Source: Bacteroides clarus YIT 12056 (GTDB lineage Bacteria > Bacteroidota > Bacteroidia > Bacteroidales > Bacteroidaceae). Taken from it: 64,000 bases of DNA. Of the stretch, positions 1 to 9,375 are shown piece by piece. The stretch lies in the NCBI RefSeq assembly GCF_900129655.1, contig NZ_FQWK01000006.1, positions 248,001 through 312,000 of the forward strand, in the 5' to 3' direction. The position numbers were made by a program, and so were the translations under genes. Within the stretch, counting starts at the first letter, position 1. Each line of letters opens with the position of its first letter. The notes under the pieces were generated by a model that was not told the DNA's origin, searched no databases, and was given only the letters and a program-made list of their open reading frames with translations.

Positions 1-1207
1 CAACGGTTACCATAATCCACCGCATGGTCTGCGCTTTCTGTTCCAACTGAACTTGATTCAAACGGACTATTTCAAGCTCCTTTTCCCTGGTATCGTATTT
101 CACGGTCAGGTCGGACAGCTCTTTGCTGATATGCTCCGAATGCAGACTGTCACACACCCGGTAAGCCATATCGTAGTAATACATGGAGTTTTCGGGTTCC
201 TGCAGGTCGCGATAGTTGCGCGCCATCATCAAATACAGTTTGTCCATAGGCAGATGCAATCCGGCTCCGCGATACTTCAACAATTTCTTCTGAATATTCA
301 GGCTCTCGCGATACCTGCCTTGAGACATATAGATTAGGAACTGTTCTTCCAAAAATCCGAATACTTCCGTTGACTCTTCAGGTAATTGCGGTATGACAGC
401 TTCCGCTTTTTCCATATATACGTCCAACGAATCACGATTGCCCAACGCCTTAAACATCTCAAGCATCACCGTATAGGCTTTCAGCACATATCTGGGTTTC
501 TTCTGCCGGATACCTTCCGTCACTACGGCACGCAACATGCCTATTCCCTCGTCATGACGCCTTTGCAGAAAGTAAATGCTGCCACAAGAATAGTTGGCAT
601 ATAATATCATATCCAAATCCTGACTTTTTGCCGCCGCCTCAACAGCACGTTTACCATAAGCGGTTCCCTCATCCAAACGACTTTGATTGGCATACAAAAG
701 GGCAATGCCGCACAAAACCTGCGCCTGCTCGGAATAGTATTCGCGCCCTTCAAGCAAGTCCAAAGCCTCGTTATAATAAATAAGCGCGGAGTCCAGTTTT
801 TCTTTTTGGCGACAGACCACTCCAAGGTTGGCGCTGACCGTTGCCCAAAGAGCAGTATCCCTCTGGCGAGCCGCTTCATCGTGAGCCATCGAAAAATAAT
901 GAAACGCCTTATCCAGATTGCCCGAAGAGAAATAAGCGTCGCCTAAATTACATAGCAACGACGCATACAAAGGGGAGTTCTTGGTCTGCAAAATTTCCAA
1001 CCCTTCTTCTGCATAATAACGGCAACTATCCACCGAACGGTTCGAGTAATATTCACTCAACTCGCTGTATGCAGCGGCAATGCTGTCTTTGTCATTCAAT
1101 TTCCCGGCACTGATAAGTTTTGCCTGATATTTTTCTAATTCCGCATCCTGGGCATACAAAAAAGGAGTAATGGCAAATACTCCCAAAAGAATAAACAGTG
1201 TTTTCAT
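1..1207 (-). CDS. TPR-repeat signalling protein, C-terminus beyond window edge
   Basis: The gene runs off the left edge, so only about 402 N-terminal codons are visible. It begins with a signal peptide (MKTLFILLGVFAITPFLYAQ) followed by degenerate tetratricopeptide helices containing patterns such as YYSNRSVDSCRYYAEEGL, LCNLGDAYFSSGNLDKAFHY and NLGVVCRQKEKLDSALIYYN. The last visible residues (LNQVQLEQKAQTMRWIMVTV) look like a coiled coil running into a membrane segment. In Bacteroidetes this architecture normally continues into a cytoplasmic histidine kinase or a LuxR-type DNA-binding domain, so I infer a membrane sensor or regulator; the effector domain cannot be seen. A TATATTTG -7 box lies upstream at 1284-1291 on the same strand. 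Confidence 0.75.
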   Translation of the reverse strand, partial: MKTLFILLGVFAITPFLYAQDAELEKYQAKLISAGKLNDKDSIAAAYSELSEYYSNRSVDSCRYYAEEGLEILQTKNSPLYASLLCNLGDAYFSSGNLDKAFHYFSMAHDEAARQRDTALWATVSANLGVVCRQKEKLDSALIYYNEALDLLEGREYYSEQAQVLCGIALLYANQSRLDEGTAYGKRAVEAAAKSQDLDMILYANYSCGSIYFLQRRHDEGIGMLRAVVTEGIRQKKPRYVLKAYTVMLEMFKALGNRDSLDVYMEKAEAVIPQLPEESTEVFGFLEEQFLIYMSQGRYRESLNIQKKLLKYRGAGLHLPMDKLYLMMARNYRDLQEPENSMYYYDMAYRVCDSLHSEHISKELSDLTVKYDTREKELEIVRLNQVQLEQKAQTMRWIMVTV

Positions 1208-1283
1208 ATAACGAATGGATTTTATCAAGCTGTCAACAATCAATTATAAAGCCAATACACATAATCAGATTGTACTATCTGTG

Positions 1284-1291
1284 CAAATATA
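1284..1291 (-). promoter_or_regulatory. -7 box of the TPR protein gene
   Basis: TATATTTG on the minus strand fits the Bacteroides consensus TAnnTTTG and lies 76 bp upstream of the ATG at 1207. Confidence 0.5.
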
Positions 1292-1375
1292 AAAAACTCG
1301 GAACATACGACACTTCTGTTTACAAGAAAAAGAAGCAAAAAAGACTGAATTCCGTAAGCGAATAATTTTTTATTG

Positions 1376-1383
1376 TATCTTTG
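1376..1383 (+). promoter_or_regulatory. -7 box of the porin gene
   Basis: TATCTTTG ends 9 bp before the ATG at 1393, so the transcript should start almost at the start codon. The box also shows that the in-frame TTG at 1381 is promoter sequence, not a start codon. Confidence 0.65.
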
Positions 1384-1392
1384 CGCCTAATT

Positions 1393-3477
1393 ATGAGACG
1401 AATCGTACTGACATATATATTTCTATCTATTATAGGTATCTTGGGCGCCGTGGCGCAGACGACTCCTTTCAACCGTATGGATCCTACAACGGGACGCGAC
1501 CAGTTCGGCAATCAGGTAGACCCCAACACGCTGCCGGATAACTTGGAAGACAGCACCAATACGGAAATCCAAAGTATTCCGCCCAAACTTTATATGTGGC
1601 GTCTGAGTGAGACCCTGGGTGACCGTACCATTATTCCCGCCGATACCGCCAATCTGAATTTCCAAAATACCAACCTGGTGGAAGGCATGTACGGACATTA
1701 CAATTATTTGGGTAACCTGGGCTCTCCCCGCCTTTCACGTATCTTTTTCGAACGCAGAGATAATGAGCCGACCATCTTCATGGAACCTTTTTCCAGCTTC
1801 TTTGTCCGTCCCGATGAAGTAAAATTCACCAATAGTAACGTACCTTTCACCAACCTTACTTATTATAAAGCGGGAAATAAAGTCAACGGTGAAGAACGTT
1901 TCAAATCTTATTTCTCGGTAAATGCCAACAAACGCCTGGCTTTCGGCTTCAACATCGACTACCTGTACGGACGGGGATACTACCAGAATCAGTCCACATC
2001 AAACTTCAATGCCGGAATATTTGCCAGCTATATCGGCAATAAATACCAGATGCAGGCGGTGTACAACAACTTCATTATGAAGATGAACGAAAACGGCGGT
2101 ATTCAGGACGACCGTTACATCACACGTCCGGAAGATATGGCGGAAGGTAAGAAAGAATACGAGTCTACCACCATCCCCGTTAATTTGGAACAGACGGCAA
2201 ATAAAAACAAAGATTTCTATGTATACCTGACACACCGTTACCGGCTTGGTTTTACACGTGAGACAACAACCGTAGAAGATGCCAAAACTCCCGGTATAGC
2301 GGCAGCCAACGATAGCGTACCTCTGCCCAAGGATACGATTATAACCGAAGAGTTCGTTCCCGTCACCAGTTTCATACATACCATAAAGGTAGAACGGGCG
2401 CGCCACAAATTCTCATCCGCCAAAGAAACGGAAGAACAATATCCCAATGCTTATTTCGATGAAGTGGCCAGCCGGGACTCAACTACGGCTTTTAGTGTAA
2501 AGAACGTATTCGGCCTCGCCTTGCTCGAAGGTTTCAACAAATATGCCAAAGCCGGACTGACAGCCTACATATCACATAAATTCAGTCGTTATGAATTAAT
2601 GGATACATTGTCGCGCACCCGTTTTGACGAACAGGAGATATTCGTAGGCGGTGAACTTGCCAAACGTCAAGGCAAAACGTTGCACTACAACGTAAACGGT
2701 GAAATAGGCATTATGGACAAGGCGCTCGGACAATTCCATGTCAATGCCGACCTCGATTTGAATTTTCGCCTTTGGAAAGATACCGTGAATTTCTATGCAA
2801 GAGGTTATGTAAGCAATACGTTGCCCTCTTTCTATATGCGTCATTACCATTCCAACCATTATTATTGGGACAATGAGAATATGAATAAGGAGTTCCGTAC
2901 GCGTGTGGAAGGCGAATTGAATATAGACCGCTGGAAAACGAACCTGCGTGCCGGCGTAGAAAATATAAAGAACTACACTTATTTCAACCAAAGCGCGATG
3001 CCTGCACAAGAAAGCGGTAACATACAGGTACTCTCCGCCACTCTGAAACAAGATTTTCGTTTAGGCATCCTGCATCTGGATAATGAAGTGACCTGGCAGA
3101 AATCGAGCAATGAAACGGTACTGCCTCTGCCGCAACTCTCCTTATATCATAATCTGTATCTGCTTGCCAAAATAGCCAAGAAAGTACTAACCGTACAGCT
3201 TGGAGCGGACGTTCGGTATTTCACTAAATATAATGCGCCCGCCTATACTCCCGCTATCCAGCAGTTCCATCTTCAGGCGGCAGACGACCAGGTGGAGATT
3301 GGCGGTTATCCGATTGTAAACGTATACGCCAATCTGCATCTGAAACGGACTCGTATCTTTGCCATGATGTACCACGTCAATGCAGGAATGGGTAAAGGCA
3401 ATTACTTCCTGGTACCGCACTACCCTATCAACCCTCGCTTGTTCAAGATTGGCGTTTCATGGAATTTCTATGACTAA
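1393..3477 (+). CDS. Putative outer membrane porin (Porin_10 / DUF4289 type)
   Basis: This 694-residue protein starts with a signal peptide (MRRIVLTYIFLSIIGILGAVAQ). The rest is rich in alternating aromatic and polar residues typical of an outer-membrane beta-barrel, and it ends in an aromatic residue motif (GVSWNFYD). The N-terminal part (YGHYNYLGNLGSPRLSRIFF and the stretch after it) resembles the Bacteroidetes putative porin family. I chose ATG 1393 because the upstream in-frame TTG lies inside the -7 box. The solute-binding protein gene follows after 14 bp and is probably co-transcribed. The substrate is unknown. Confidence 0.8.
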   Translation: MRRIVLTYIFLSIIGILGAVAQTTPFNRMDPTTGRDQFGNQVDPNTLPDNLEDSTNTEIQSIPPKLYMWRLSETLGDRTIIPADTANLNFQNTNLVEGMYGHYNYLGNLGSPRLSRIFFERRDNEPTIFMEPFSSFFVRPDEVKFTNSNVPFTNLTYYKAGNKVNGEERFKSYFSVNANKRLAFGFNIDYLYGRGYYQNQSTSNFNAGIFASYIGNKYQMQAVYNNFIMKMNENGGIQDDRYITRPEDMAEGKKEYESTTIPVNLEQTANKNKDFYVYLTHRYRLGFTRETTTVEDAKTPGIAAANDSVPLPKDTIITEEFVPVTSFIHTIKVERARHKFSSAKETEEQYPNAYFDEVASRDSTTAFSVKNVFGLALLEGFNKYAKAGLTAYISHKFSRYELMDTLSRTRFDEQEIFVGGELAKRQGKTLHYNVNGEIGIMDKALGQFHVNADLDLNFRLWKDTVNFYARGYVSNTLPSFYMRHYHSNHYYWDNENMNKEFRTRVEGELNIDRWKTNLRAGVENIKNYTYFNQSAMPAQESGNIQVLSATLKQDFRLGILHLDNEVTWQKSSNETVLPLPQLSLYHNLYLLAKIAKKVLTVQLGADVRYFTKYNAPAYTPAIQQFHLQAADDQVEIGGYPIVNVYANLHLKRTRIFAMMYHVNAGMGKGNYFLVPHYPINPRLFKIGVSWNFYD

Positions 3478-3491
3478 TACCGTTCTTTTAT

Positions 3492-4307
3492 ATGAAAAAG
3501 ACCAAACTATTGAAGTATATCATTTTGGGAGCAGCAGCTGCACTTGTCGCCACATTCCTGCTGCCCAAGAAAGAAATCCGTAAAGGACATCCGCGTGATT
3601 ATGCCGAAATAGTAGCGGACGGTACTCTCCGCGCGGCTACGGAATATAATTCCATCAGTTTTTATGTGGACGGAGACACTCTGTCCGGATTTCATTACGA
3701 ATTGATAGAGGCTTTTGCCCGCGACCACGGTTTGAAGGTAGCCATTACTCCCGAAATGAGTTTTAATGAACGTCTGGAAGGTTTGGCAGACGGTAAGTTT
3801 GATGTCATAGCCTATGGCATCTTGGTAACCAGCGAATTAAAGGACTCCTTGCTCCTTACCTCTCCGATAGTCCTGAACAGGCAGGTATTGGTACAGCGAA
3901 AAACAGCCTCTCCCGATGACTCCCTATTTATCAAAAGCCAACTGGATTTAGCGGGAAAGACGCTGAACGTAGTAAAAGGTTCTCCTTCTATCCTGCGCAT
4001 CCGCAACTTAGGAAACGAAATCGGCGACACCATCTATATAAAGGAAATAGAGAAATATGGTTCCGAACAACTTATCGCACTCGTTGCGCATGGTGACATT
4101 GATTACGCAGTATGCGACGAAAGCATCGCCCGTGCCGCCGCCGACAGCCTGCCGCAAATAGATATAAACACTGCCATCAGCTTTACCCAGTTCTACTCGT
4201 GGGGCGTAAGCAAACAATCTCCGGCACTTTTGGATAGCCTGAATACTTGGTTGGAGAAGTTTAAGAAAGGAAAAGAGTACGAGACAATCTACAAGAGATA
4301 CTACTAA
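3492..4307 (+). CDS. Transporter-type substrate-binding protein (SBP family 3 / MltF N-domain-like)
   Basis: This 271-residue protein has an N-terminal membrane segment (roughly residues 7-24, LLKYIILGAAAALVATFLL) and then a two-lobe periplasmic binding fold. Recognisable elements are GTLRAATEYNSISFYVDGD, GFHYELIEAFARDHGLKV, DVIAYGILVTSELKDSLLLT and DYAVCDESIA, the usual order in family 3 solute-binding proteins and in the N-terminal half of lytic transglycosylase MltF. No transglycosylase domain follows, and no ABC permease lies nearby. I therefore infer a membrane-anchored ligand-binding protein of unknown ligand, expressed with the porin. Confidence 0.7.
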   Translation: MKKTKLLKYIILGAAAALVATFLLPKKEIRKGHPRDYAEIVADGTLRAATEYNSISFYVDGDTLSGFHYELIEAFARDHGLKVAITPEMSFNERLEGLADGKFDVIAYGILVTSELKDSLLLTSPIVLNRQVLVQRKTASPDDSLFIKSQLDLAGKTLNVVKGSPSILRIRNLGNEIGDTIYIKEIEKYGSEQLIALVAHGDIDYAVCDESIARAAADSLPQIDINTAISFTQFYSWGVSKQSPALLDSLNTWLEKFKKGKEYETIYKRYY

Positions 4308-4342
4308 AGAGCGGCAAGCCGATTATTAAGCGTAACCGCTCT
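4308..4342 (+). terminator. Possible weak hairpin between convergent genes
   Basis: AGAGCGG (4308-4314) and CCGCTCT (4336-4342) can pair across a 21-nt loop, directly after the solute-binding gene and before the end of the convergent NAD synthetase gene. There is no T-run, so terminator function is uncertain. Confidence 0.3.
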
Positions 4343-4381
4343 ATATATACACTTTACGCATCCTATCCATTATCACGGTTT

Positions 4382-6313
4382 TCAACCGTTCAATGCATCA
4401 ATCTCCCTCAGCCACATCTCCGAAGATGCGTCGCTCGGCATTCTCCAATCGCCGCGCGGACTGATGGAAATACTTCCCACTTTAGGGCCGTCCGGCAAAC
4501 AGGAACGTTTGAACTGCTGGTTAAAGAAGCGGCGGCAGAAAGTCCGCAACCATTTCTTTATGGTTTCTTCATCATAAACGTCCTTAAACGTACGTGCGGC
4601 AAGGAAGAAAATCTTGGAAGGACGGAAACCGCAACGAAGGAAATAATAAAGGAAAAAATCGTGCAGTTCATACGGACCTACCAAGTCTTCCGTTATCTGC
4701 CTGATATTGCCATTTTCGTCTGCCGGTATCAATTCCGGGCTGATAGGAGTATCTACAATATCCAGTAGTGTAGCCCGGGATGTCTCGTCCATATCATTCT
4801 CGGCCACCCACTTCACCAAGTGTTTTACCAATGTTTTGGGAATACTTCCGTTAACGCCGTACATAGACATGTGGTCGCCATTGTATGTAGCCCATCCCAA
4901 AGCGAGCTCCGAAAGGTCACCCGTACCGATCACCATTCCCCAAGTCTGGTTGGCTATATCCATCAATATCTGCGTACGTTCACGCGCCTGCGAATTTTCA
5001 TACACCACATCATGTACGTTTATATCATGGTCTATATCTTTAAAATGCTGTATACAGGCATCCTTTATACTGACTTCGCGCATGGTGACACCCAACGATG
5101 TCATCAGGTCGACGGCATTGGTATGCGTACGGTCGGTCGTGCCGAATCCCGGCATAGTCACGCCGATAATCCCCTTACGGTCCCAGCCCAGCTTATCAAA
5201 AGTTTTCACGCAAACCAACAATGCCAGCGTAGAGTCCAAACCGCCGGATATACCTACCACTGCACTCTTGGCATTGGTATGTACCAACCGCTGCGCCAAT
5301 CCTGACACTTGTATAGAGAATATCTCCTCACAACGTTCATTCAAAGCAGGGCCTTGAGGAACAAACGGATGAGGGTCAAAAGTACGTGTCAGATTCAAAT
5401 CTCCGGAATTGACATATTCCGTAGAGATACGTACCGGCACTTCCGGCGCGCAATTAGCGTGACAAGCTGTAAATGTAGTATTTACCCTGCGTTCTGTACG
5501 TATATGCTCCACATCAATCTCACTGATAACCACCTGCTCTCCAAAAGAGAAGCGTTCGCTGCTTGCCAGCAACGTACCGTTCTCATAAATCAATCCGTTG
5601 CCTGCAAAAACCACATCCGTAGTAGACTCTCCAAAACCGCACGAACTGAACACATATCCCGCAATACAACGAGCTGACTGCTGGCTGATAAGCGAACGGA
5701 GATAAGCGTGCTTGCCTATTCCCTCATTATCCGCCGACAGATTGAAAAGGATTTCCGCCCCCTGTAATGCCAGAGAAGAACTCGGCGGAATGGGAGCCCA
5801 TAAGTCTTCACAAATCTCAATACCGAAAGTGGTATCCGCCGTCTCAAAAAGCAGGTTTCGCCCCATGGGAACTACTTGTCCGCACAGACGGGCGGTGGTT
5901 TCCGATACCTCACGCGCGGAAGTAAACCAACGCTTCTCGTAAAATTCCTTATAATTAGGAAGATAGGTTTTAGGAACGATTCCCAAGATCTTGCCTTTCT
6001 GTATAACTACCGCAGTATTCAGCAACACACCGTTCAAGGGTACAGGCATACCGAGAATGGATATTATATCCATCTGACGTGTATTGTTCAAGATTTGTAT
6101 CAGCCCCATTTCGGCCTCTTCAAGCAGAAGTTGCTGAGCAAAAAGGTCAGCACATGTATATCCGGTAATGCACAACTCCGGAAAGGCTATTATCTGCACT
6201 CCTTTCCCATCGGCAATGATTATCTCTTTTTCAATTTGTCCGGCATTGAACTTACAGTCCGCTACCTTGACACGGGGTACAGCCGCCGCTACTTTGACAT
6301 ATCCGTAATTCAT
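4382..6313 (-). CDS. nadE: Glutamine-dependent NAD(+) synthetase
   Basis: This 643-residue enzyme converts deamido-NAD to NAD with glutamine as nitrogen donor, the last step of NAD synthesis. The N-terminal nitrilase-type amidase carries the Glu-Lys-Cys triad in FPELCITGYTC, KTYLPNYKEFYEKRW and EICEDLW. The C-terminal synthetase has the pyrophosphate loop SGGLDSTLAL and a later GDLSELALGW motif. Length matches the long two-domain NadE form. I chose ATG 6313 because the alternative ATG at 6340 overlaps the -7 box; the N-terminus MNYGYVKVAAAVPRVKVADC is the expected one. Confidence 0.93.
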   Translation of the reverse strand: MNYGYVKVAAAVPRVKVADCKFNAGQIEKEIIIADGKGVQIIAFPELCITGYTCADLFAQQLLLEEAEMGLIQILNNTRQMDIISILGMPVPLNGVLLNTAVVIQKGKILGIVPKTYLPNYKEFYEKRWFTSAREVSETTARLCGQVVPMGRNLLFETADTTFGIEICEDLWAPIPPSSSLALQGAEILFNLSADNEGIGKHAYLRSLISQQSARCIAGYVFSSCGFGESTTDVVFAGNGLIYENGTLLASSERFSFGEQVVISEIDVEHIRTERRVNTTFTACHANCAPEVPVRISTEYVNSGDLNLTRTFDPHPFVPQGPALNERCEEIFSIQVSGLAQRLVHTNAKSAVVGISGGLDSTLALLVCVKTFDKLGWDRKGIIGVTMPGFGTTDRTHTNAVDLMTSLGVTMREVSIKDACIQHFKDIDHDINVHDVVYENSQARERTQILMDIANQTWGMVIGTGDLSELALGWATYNGDHMSMYGVNGSIPKTLVKHLVKWVAENDMDETSRATLLDIVDTPISPELIPADENGNIRQITEDLVGPYELHDFFLYYFLRCGFRPSKIFFLAARTFKDVYDEETIKKWLRTFCRRFFNQQFKRSCLPDGPKVGSISISPRGDWRMPSDASSEMWLREIDALNG

Positions 6314-6337
6314 AAGAATCCAATTAATATTAGGGCA

Positions 6338-6345
6338 CAAAAATA
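6338..6345 (-). promoter_or_regulatory. -7 box of nadE
   Basis: TATTTTTG on the minus strand lies 24 bp upstream of the ATG at 6313 and rules out the ATG at 6340 as the start. Confidence 0.6.
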
Positions 6346-6395
6346 CGGCAATTTATCAATAAACACAAAATAATCAGCTTTTTCGCTTTACACTG

Positions 6396-6501
6396 TTACA
6401 ATTCTGTATAAAAAAAATCTCTAATTTCTTTTGGATAAATCAAAGAAGTACCTATCTTTGCAAGAGAATTAAAAATGTAATTGTTACAAGTTTGAATTAC
6501 A
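6396..6501 (+). promoter_or_regulatory. Candidate regulatory palindromes upstream of the Fur-family gene
   Basis: TTACAATTCTGTATAA (6396-6411) is an imperfect palindrome lying about 42 bp upstream of the -7 box. TGTAATT (6476-6482) and AATTACA (6495-6501) form a perfect 7-bp inverted repeat with a 12-bp spacer between the promoter and the ATG. AT-rich palindromes of this kind are typical of Fur/PerR-family sites, so autoregulation is plausible. Which of the two is bound is not known. Confidence 0.4.
6453..6460 (+). promoter_or_regulatory. -7 box of the Fur/PerR-family gene
   Basis: TATCTTTG matches the Bacteroides consensus, 47 bp before the ATG at 6508. Confidence 0.65.
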
Positions 6502-6507
6502 GATGAT

Positions 6508-6942
6508 ATGGATGTAATAAAGCGATTGCAAAATCATAATATCAAACCGTCAGTACAGCGCATAGCCATTATGAACTATCTGATGGAGCATTGTACGCAT
6601 CCCACGGTGGACGAGATTTATACGGCGCTTTCCCCTTCCATTCCTACATTGTCTAAAACAACTGTCTACAACACTTTAAAGTTACTCAGTGAGCAAGGTG
6701 CTGCACAGACATTGACAATTGACGAACGAAATACCTGCTATGATGCGGATACCACTCCTCACGCCCATTTTTTGTGCAAGCATTGCGGAAAAATATATGA
6801 TTTGGAATGCAACGCCAACATCAGACAGGTAGAGGAGATGGATATGGGCGGGCACGAAGTGCAAGAAATCCATTATTATTATAAAGGTATTTGCAAAAAC
6901 TGTTTAGAAAACGAACAATTAACCAAAATAACGAATAACTAA
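6508..6942 (+). CDS. Fur-family metalloregulator, PerR-like
   Basis: This 144-residue protein has the Fur-family winged helix (SVQRIAIMNYLMEHCTHPTV, then TLSKTTVYNTLKLLSEQG) and a C-terminal dimerisation domain with two CxxC zinc motifs, HFLCKHCGKI and GICKNCLENE. The metal-site histidines include HAHF. The gene directly downstream, 26 bp away, encodes a reverse rubrerythrin that detoxifies peroxide, which favours a peroxide-sensing PerR role over iron-sensing Fur. It probably represses its own operon through the palindromes at 6396-6501. The functional assignment is inferred from context. Confidence 0.82.
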   Translation: MDVIKRLQNHNIKPSVQRIAIMNYLMEHCTHPTVDEIYTALSPSIPTLSKTTVYNTLKLLSEQGAAQTLTIDERNTCYDADTTPHAHFLCKHCGKIYDLECNANIRQVEEMDMGGHEVQEIHYYYKGICKNCLENEQLTKITNN

Positions 6943-6968
6943 TTCAACTAATTAAAATCTGAAGTAAA

Positions 6969-7526
6969 ATGAAAAAGTTTAGATGTACTGTCTGCGGTTA
7001 CGTATATGAAGGAGACGCAGCTCCTGAGAAATGTCCTTTGTGTAAAGCTCCTGCAAGCAAATTCGTTGAAGTAGAAGAAGCGCAGGAAGGCGGTCCGTTG
7101 GTTTTTGCCGACGAGCACGTTATCGGCGTAGCCAAAGGATGTGACGATGAAATGATTAAGGATTTGAACAACCACTTCATGGGTGAATGTACTGAAGTAG
7201 GTATGTATCTTGCTATGAGCCGTCAGGCAGACCGTGAAGGTTATCCCGAAGTAGCTGAAGCTTTCAAGCGTTACGCATGGGAAGAAGCAGAACACGCTTC
7301 TAAGTTTGCTGAATTGCTGGGCGACTGCGTATGGGATACTAAAACCAACCTCGAAAAGAGAATGAACGCCGAATCAGGCGCTTGCGAAGACAAGAAACGC
7401 ATCGCTACCCGCGCTAAAGCATTGAATCTGGATGCTATCCATGATACTGTTCATGAAATGGCTAAGGACGAAGCTCGTCACGGTAAAGGTTTCGAAGGCC
7501 TGTACAACCGCTATTTCAAGAAATAA
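6969..7526 (+). CDS. Reverse rubrerythrin (peroxide reductase)
   Basis: This 185-residue protein has the rubredoxin domain at the N-terminus (CTVCGY near residue 6 and CPLCKAP near residue 21) followed by a four-helix diiron domain. The diiron ligands are visible in [18 protein letters not shown] and DEARHGKGF. Classical rubrerythrin has the opposite order, so this is the reverse type. It reduces hydrogen peroxide, and possibly oxygen, in the cytoplasm of anaerobes using electrons from NAD(P)H via a reductase. It lies 26 bp downstream of the PerR-like gene and is followed by a strong terminator. Confidence 0.88.
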   Translation: MKKFRCTVCGYVYEGDAAPEKCPLCKAPASKFVEVEEAQEGGPLVFADEHVIGVAKGCDDEMIKDLNNHFMGECTEVGMYLAMSRQADREGYPEVAEAFKRYAWEEAEHASKFAELLGDCVWDTKTNLEKRMNAESGACEDKKRIATRAKALNLDAIHDTVHEMAKDEARHGKGFEGLYNRYFKK

Positions 7527-7544
7527 TCCGAAATACAGATATAT

Positions 7545-7580
7545 AAAAAAGGACTTGCAGATTTTGCAAGTCCTTTTTTA
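7545..7580. terminator. Bidirectional rho-independent terminator
   Basis: GGACTTGCA (7551-7559) pairs with TGCAAGTCC (7565-7573), flanked by an A-run on the left and a T-run on the right. It can therefore end both the rubrerythrin operon (+) and the convergent FadL-like operon (-). Confidence 0.85.
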
Positions 7581-7586
7581 TGCACA

Positions 7587-7620
7587 GAAATCCCCGCTAC
7601 GGAATCATAGCGGGGATTTC
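7587..7620. terminator. Second strong hairpin between convergent operons
   Basis: GAAATCCCCGCTA (7587-7599) is perfectly complementary to TAGCGGGGATTTC (7608-7620) around an 8-nt loop. It has only short T-tracts, so it may back up the neighbouring terminator or protect a 3' end. Confidence 0.6.
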
Positions 7621-7678
7621 TTCATACCCTAAGGTATTGCAATGAAAGGTTATTTTGCTCTGAAAAACAATGTTTTTT

Positions 7679-9343
7679 TTAGAAACGCAAGCCCAGTGTC
7701 AACAATACTTGACTACGGGTGTTCTTTACTTTCGTTACAGCGGGAGTACCCTGAAGTACTCTATACTCCACTCCGTTTTCCACTTCGCGCTCCATTTCCA
7801 CGAACGGATAGAAATTCTCTTTATAAGAAGAGAACTTATATGCCAAATCCGCATAGAACATAGAACCACGGTAACCTATACCCAAAGTATAGTTGCTCAA
7901 CGCCTTTGTATTGGCAAAATCCGTATCGGTCTGAATGGAATTTAAGGGCAGGTCTTTATAAGCATCATTATTAAAAATGGCAGTGCTATAATTATATCCC
8001 GCACGCAAAGCAAATTGAGGAATCACCTTATACTCCGCGCCTAAGCGAATCGTACTTACACCTTTCATCATGGGCGTGGTACTGTTTTCGTATTCGAAAA
8101 GATCGGAAAAACCGTCATCCGGATTCTTAAACTTCATGGACGAGTAGTCCTCGTATTCATATTCCGCACCCAGCGCCCAACTATTGCCTATCGTATATCC
8201 CAAACTGACATTGTATGTCCACGGAGTTTGAAGACGGAATTGGCGAATCATATCACCGTTAATCATATCAGGAGTATAAATATCATACTGCTCGATATTT
8301 CCACTTACCTCATTACGTACGTCCGCCTGTACCAAAGCGCTTGTCTTATAATCCAAGCTATAGAAAGTAGGAGTATGAACAGCCAAACCTATACGTAACG
8401 GAGAATATTCGAACGGGCGGACAATGGCTCCGAATTTAAAATCGAATCCCGAACCCTGTATTCTATTCCAGGAAGTCAGATTATATCCCTGACCGGCGTA
8501 ATCTCCCGTATAATTCTCATCATAGAAAGTATATTTATTATAATCTATGGCATAAGCTCCGATAGTCAAACCCAGATATACACGGTCGTTTATATTAAAG
8601 GAAACATTAAAATCGTATTGTTCGATACCGCCACGTTCTTCCGAACGGAAAGTGGCATCGCCATTCTCATACATCCCATAATAAAAACCGGGCATCTCAT
8701 AAAGCGGCGTACCGTCACTGTTCTTTATCTGATTTCCATCTTCATCTTTATATGGCATACCCGTATTATCTGTTGTCAGATTAGAAATCAGCCAACTGTC
8801 ATAGCCCAAAATGGACAGCCAACCTACATTATCGTCATTATAAGGATGACTTCCCCAGCTTTCGATACCTCTGGCTTGTTCTGCCATTTGGAAGGTTTGG
8901 GAGTATGCTCCCAAGTTACCGCCCATTGACATATTCTTATAAAAAGATTTAGCCTTATGGTAATTAAAACCGAAATTCACATAACGCAAGGCTGTGGCAT
9001 TACCTATCTTTGAAGAGAGTACAAAGCCCGCATTATCAAAGGAAGCCCTTGTTTTATCTGAATTTATTTTACTTCCCATATAGTTACTTTCCGTACCATA
9101 AGAAGAAAAACTGAATGACATCATCGCATCATTACTACGGTAAATGCCTATACCCGCAGGGTTTGTCCCGATAGTGGAAATATCACCGCCCAACGCTCCC
9201 ATGGCACCACCCATACCTACAAAACGCGCCGTTCCATTCAAATCCTTATTCGCTATCTTAGCAGCATCGTACACAGTCTGCGCACTCACCGGGACTGCTG
9301 CAGCCAGCAACCCCCAAGCAGCCAAAGTTATTATCTTCTTCAT
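7679..9343 (-). CDS. FadL/OmpP1/TodX-family outer membrane transport protein
   Basis: This 554-residue protein has a signal peptide (MKKIITLAAWGLLAAAVPVSAQ). Its mature N-terminus is of the FadL hatch type (GTARFVGMGGAMGALGGDIS, then TIGTNPAGIGIYRSNDAMMS), followed by many amphipathic beta strands and a terminal aromatic residue (LTLGLRF). FadL-family barrels carry hydrophobic molecules across the outer membrane; the substrate here is unknown. It is the second gene of a two-gene operon, 32 bp after the low-complexity protein gene, and ends at paired hairpins. Confidence 0.85.
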   Translation of the reverse strand: MKKIITLAAWGLLAAAVPVSAQTVYDAAKIANKDLNGTARFVGMGGAMGALGGDISTIGTNPAGIGIYRSNDAMMSFSFSSYGTESNYMGSKINSDKTRASFDNAGFVLSSKIGNATALRYVNFGFNYHKAKSFYKNMSMGGNLGAYSQTFQMAEQARGIESWGSHPYNDDNVGWLSILGYDSWLISNLTTDNTGMPYKDEDGNQIKNSDGTPLYEMPGFYYGMYENGDATFRSEERGGIEQYDFNVSFNINDRVYLGLTIGAYAIDYNKYTFYDENYTGDYAGQGYNLTSWNRIQGSGFDFKFGAIVRPFEYSPLRIGLAVHTPTFYSLDYKTSALVQADVRNEVSGNIEQYDIYTPDMINGDMIRQFRLQTPWTYNVSLGYTIGNSWALGAEYEYEDYSSMKFKNPDDGFSDLFEYENSTTPMMKGVSTIRLGAEYKVIPQFALRAGYNYSTAIFNNDAYKDLPLNSIQTDTDFANTKALSNYTLGIGYRGSMFYADLAYKFSSYKENFYPFVEMEREVENGVEYRVLQGTPAVTKVKNTRSQVLLTLGLRF

Positions 9344-9375
9344 ATCCTTTTAATCTTTTTCTATTAATACTATAC

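Noticed and set aside
1381..1392. TTG 1381 as the porin start
   Set aside because: These bases are part of the TATCTTTG promoter box; the signal peptide begins properly at ATG 1393.
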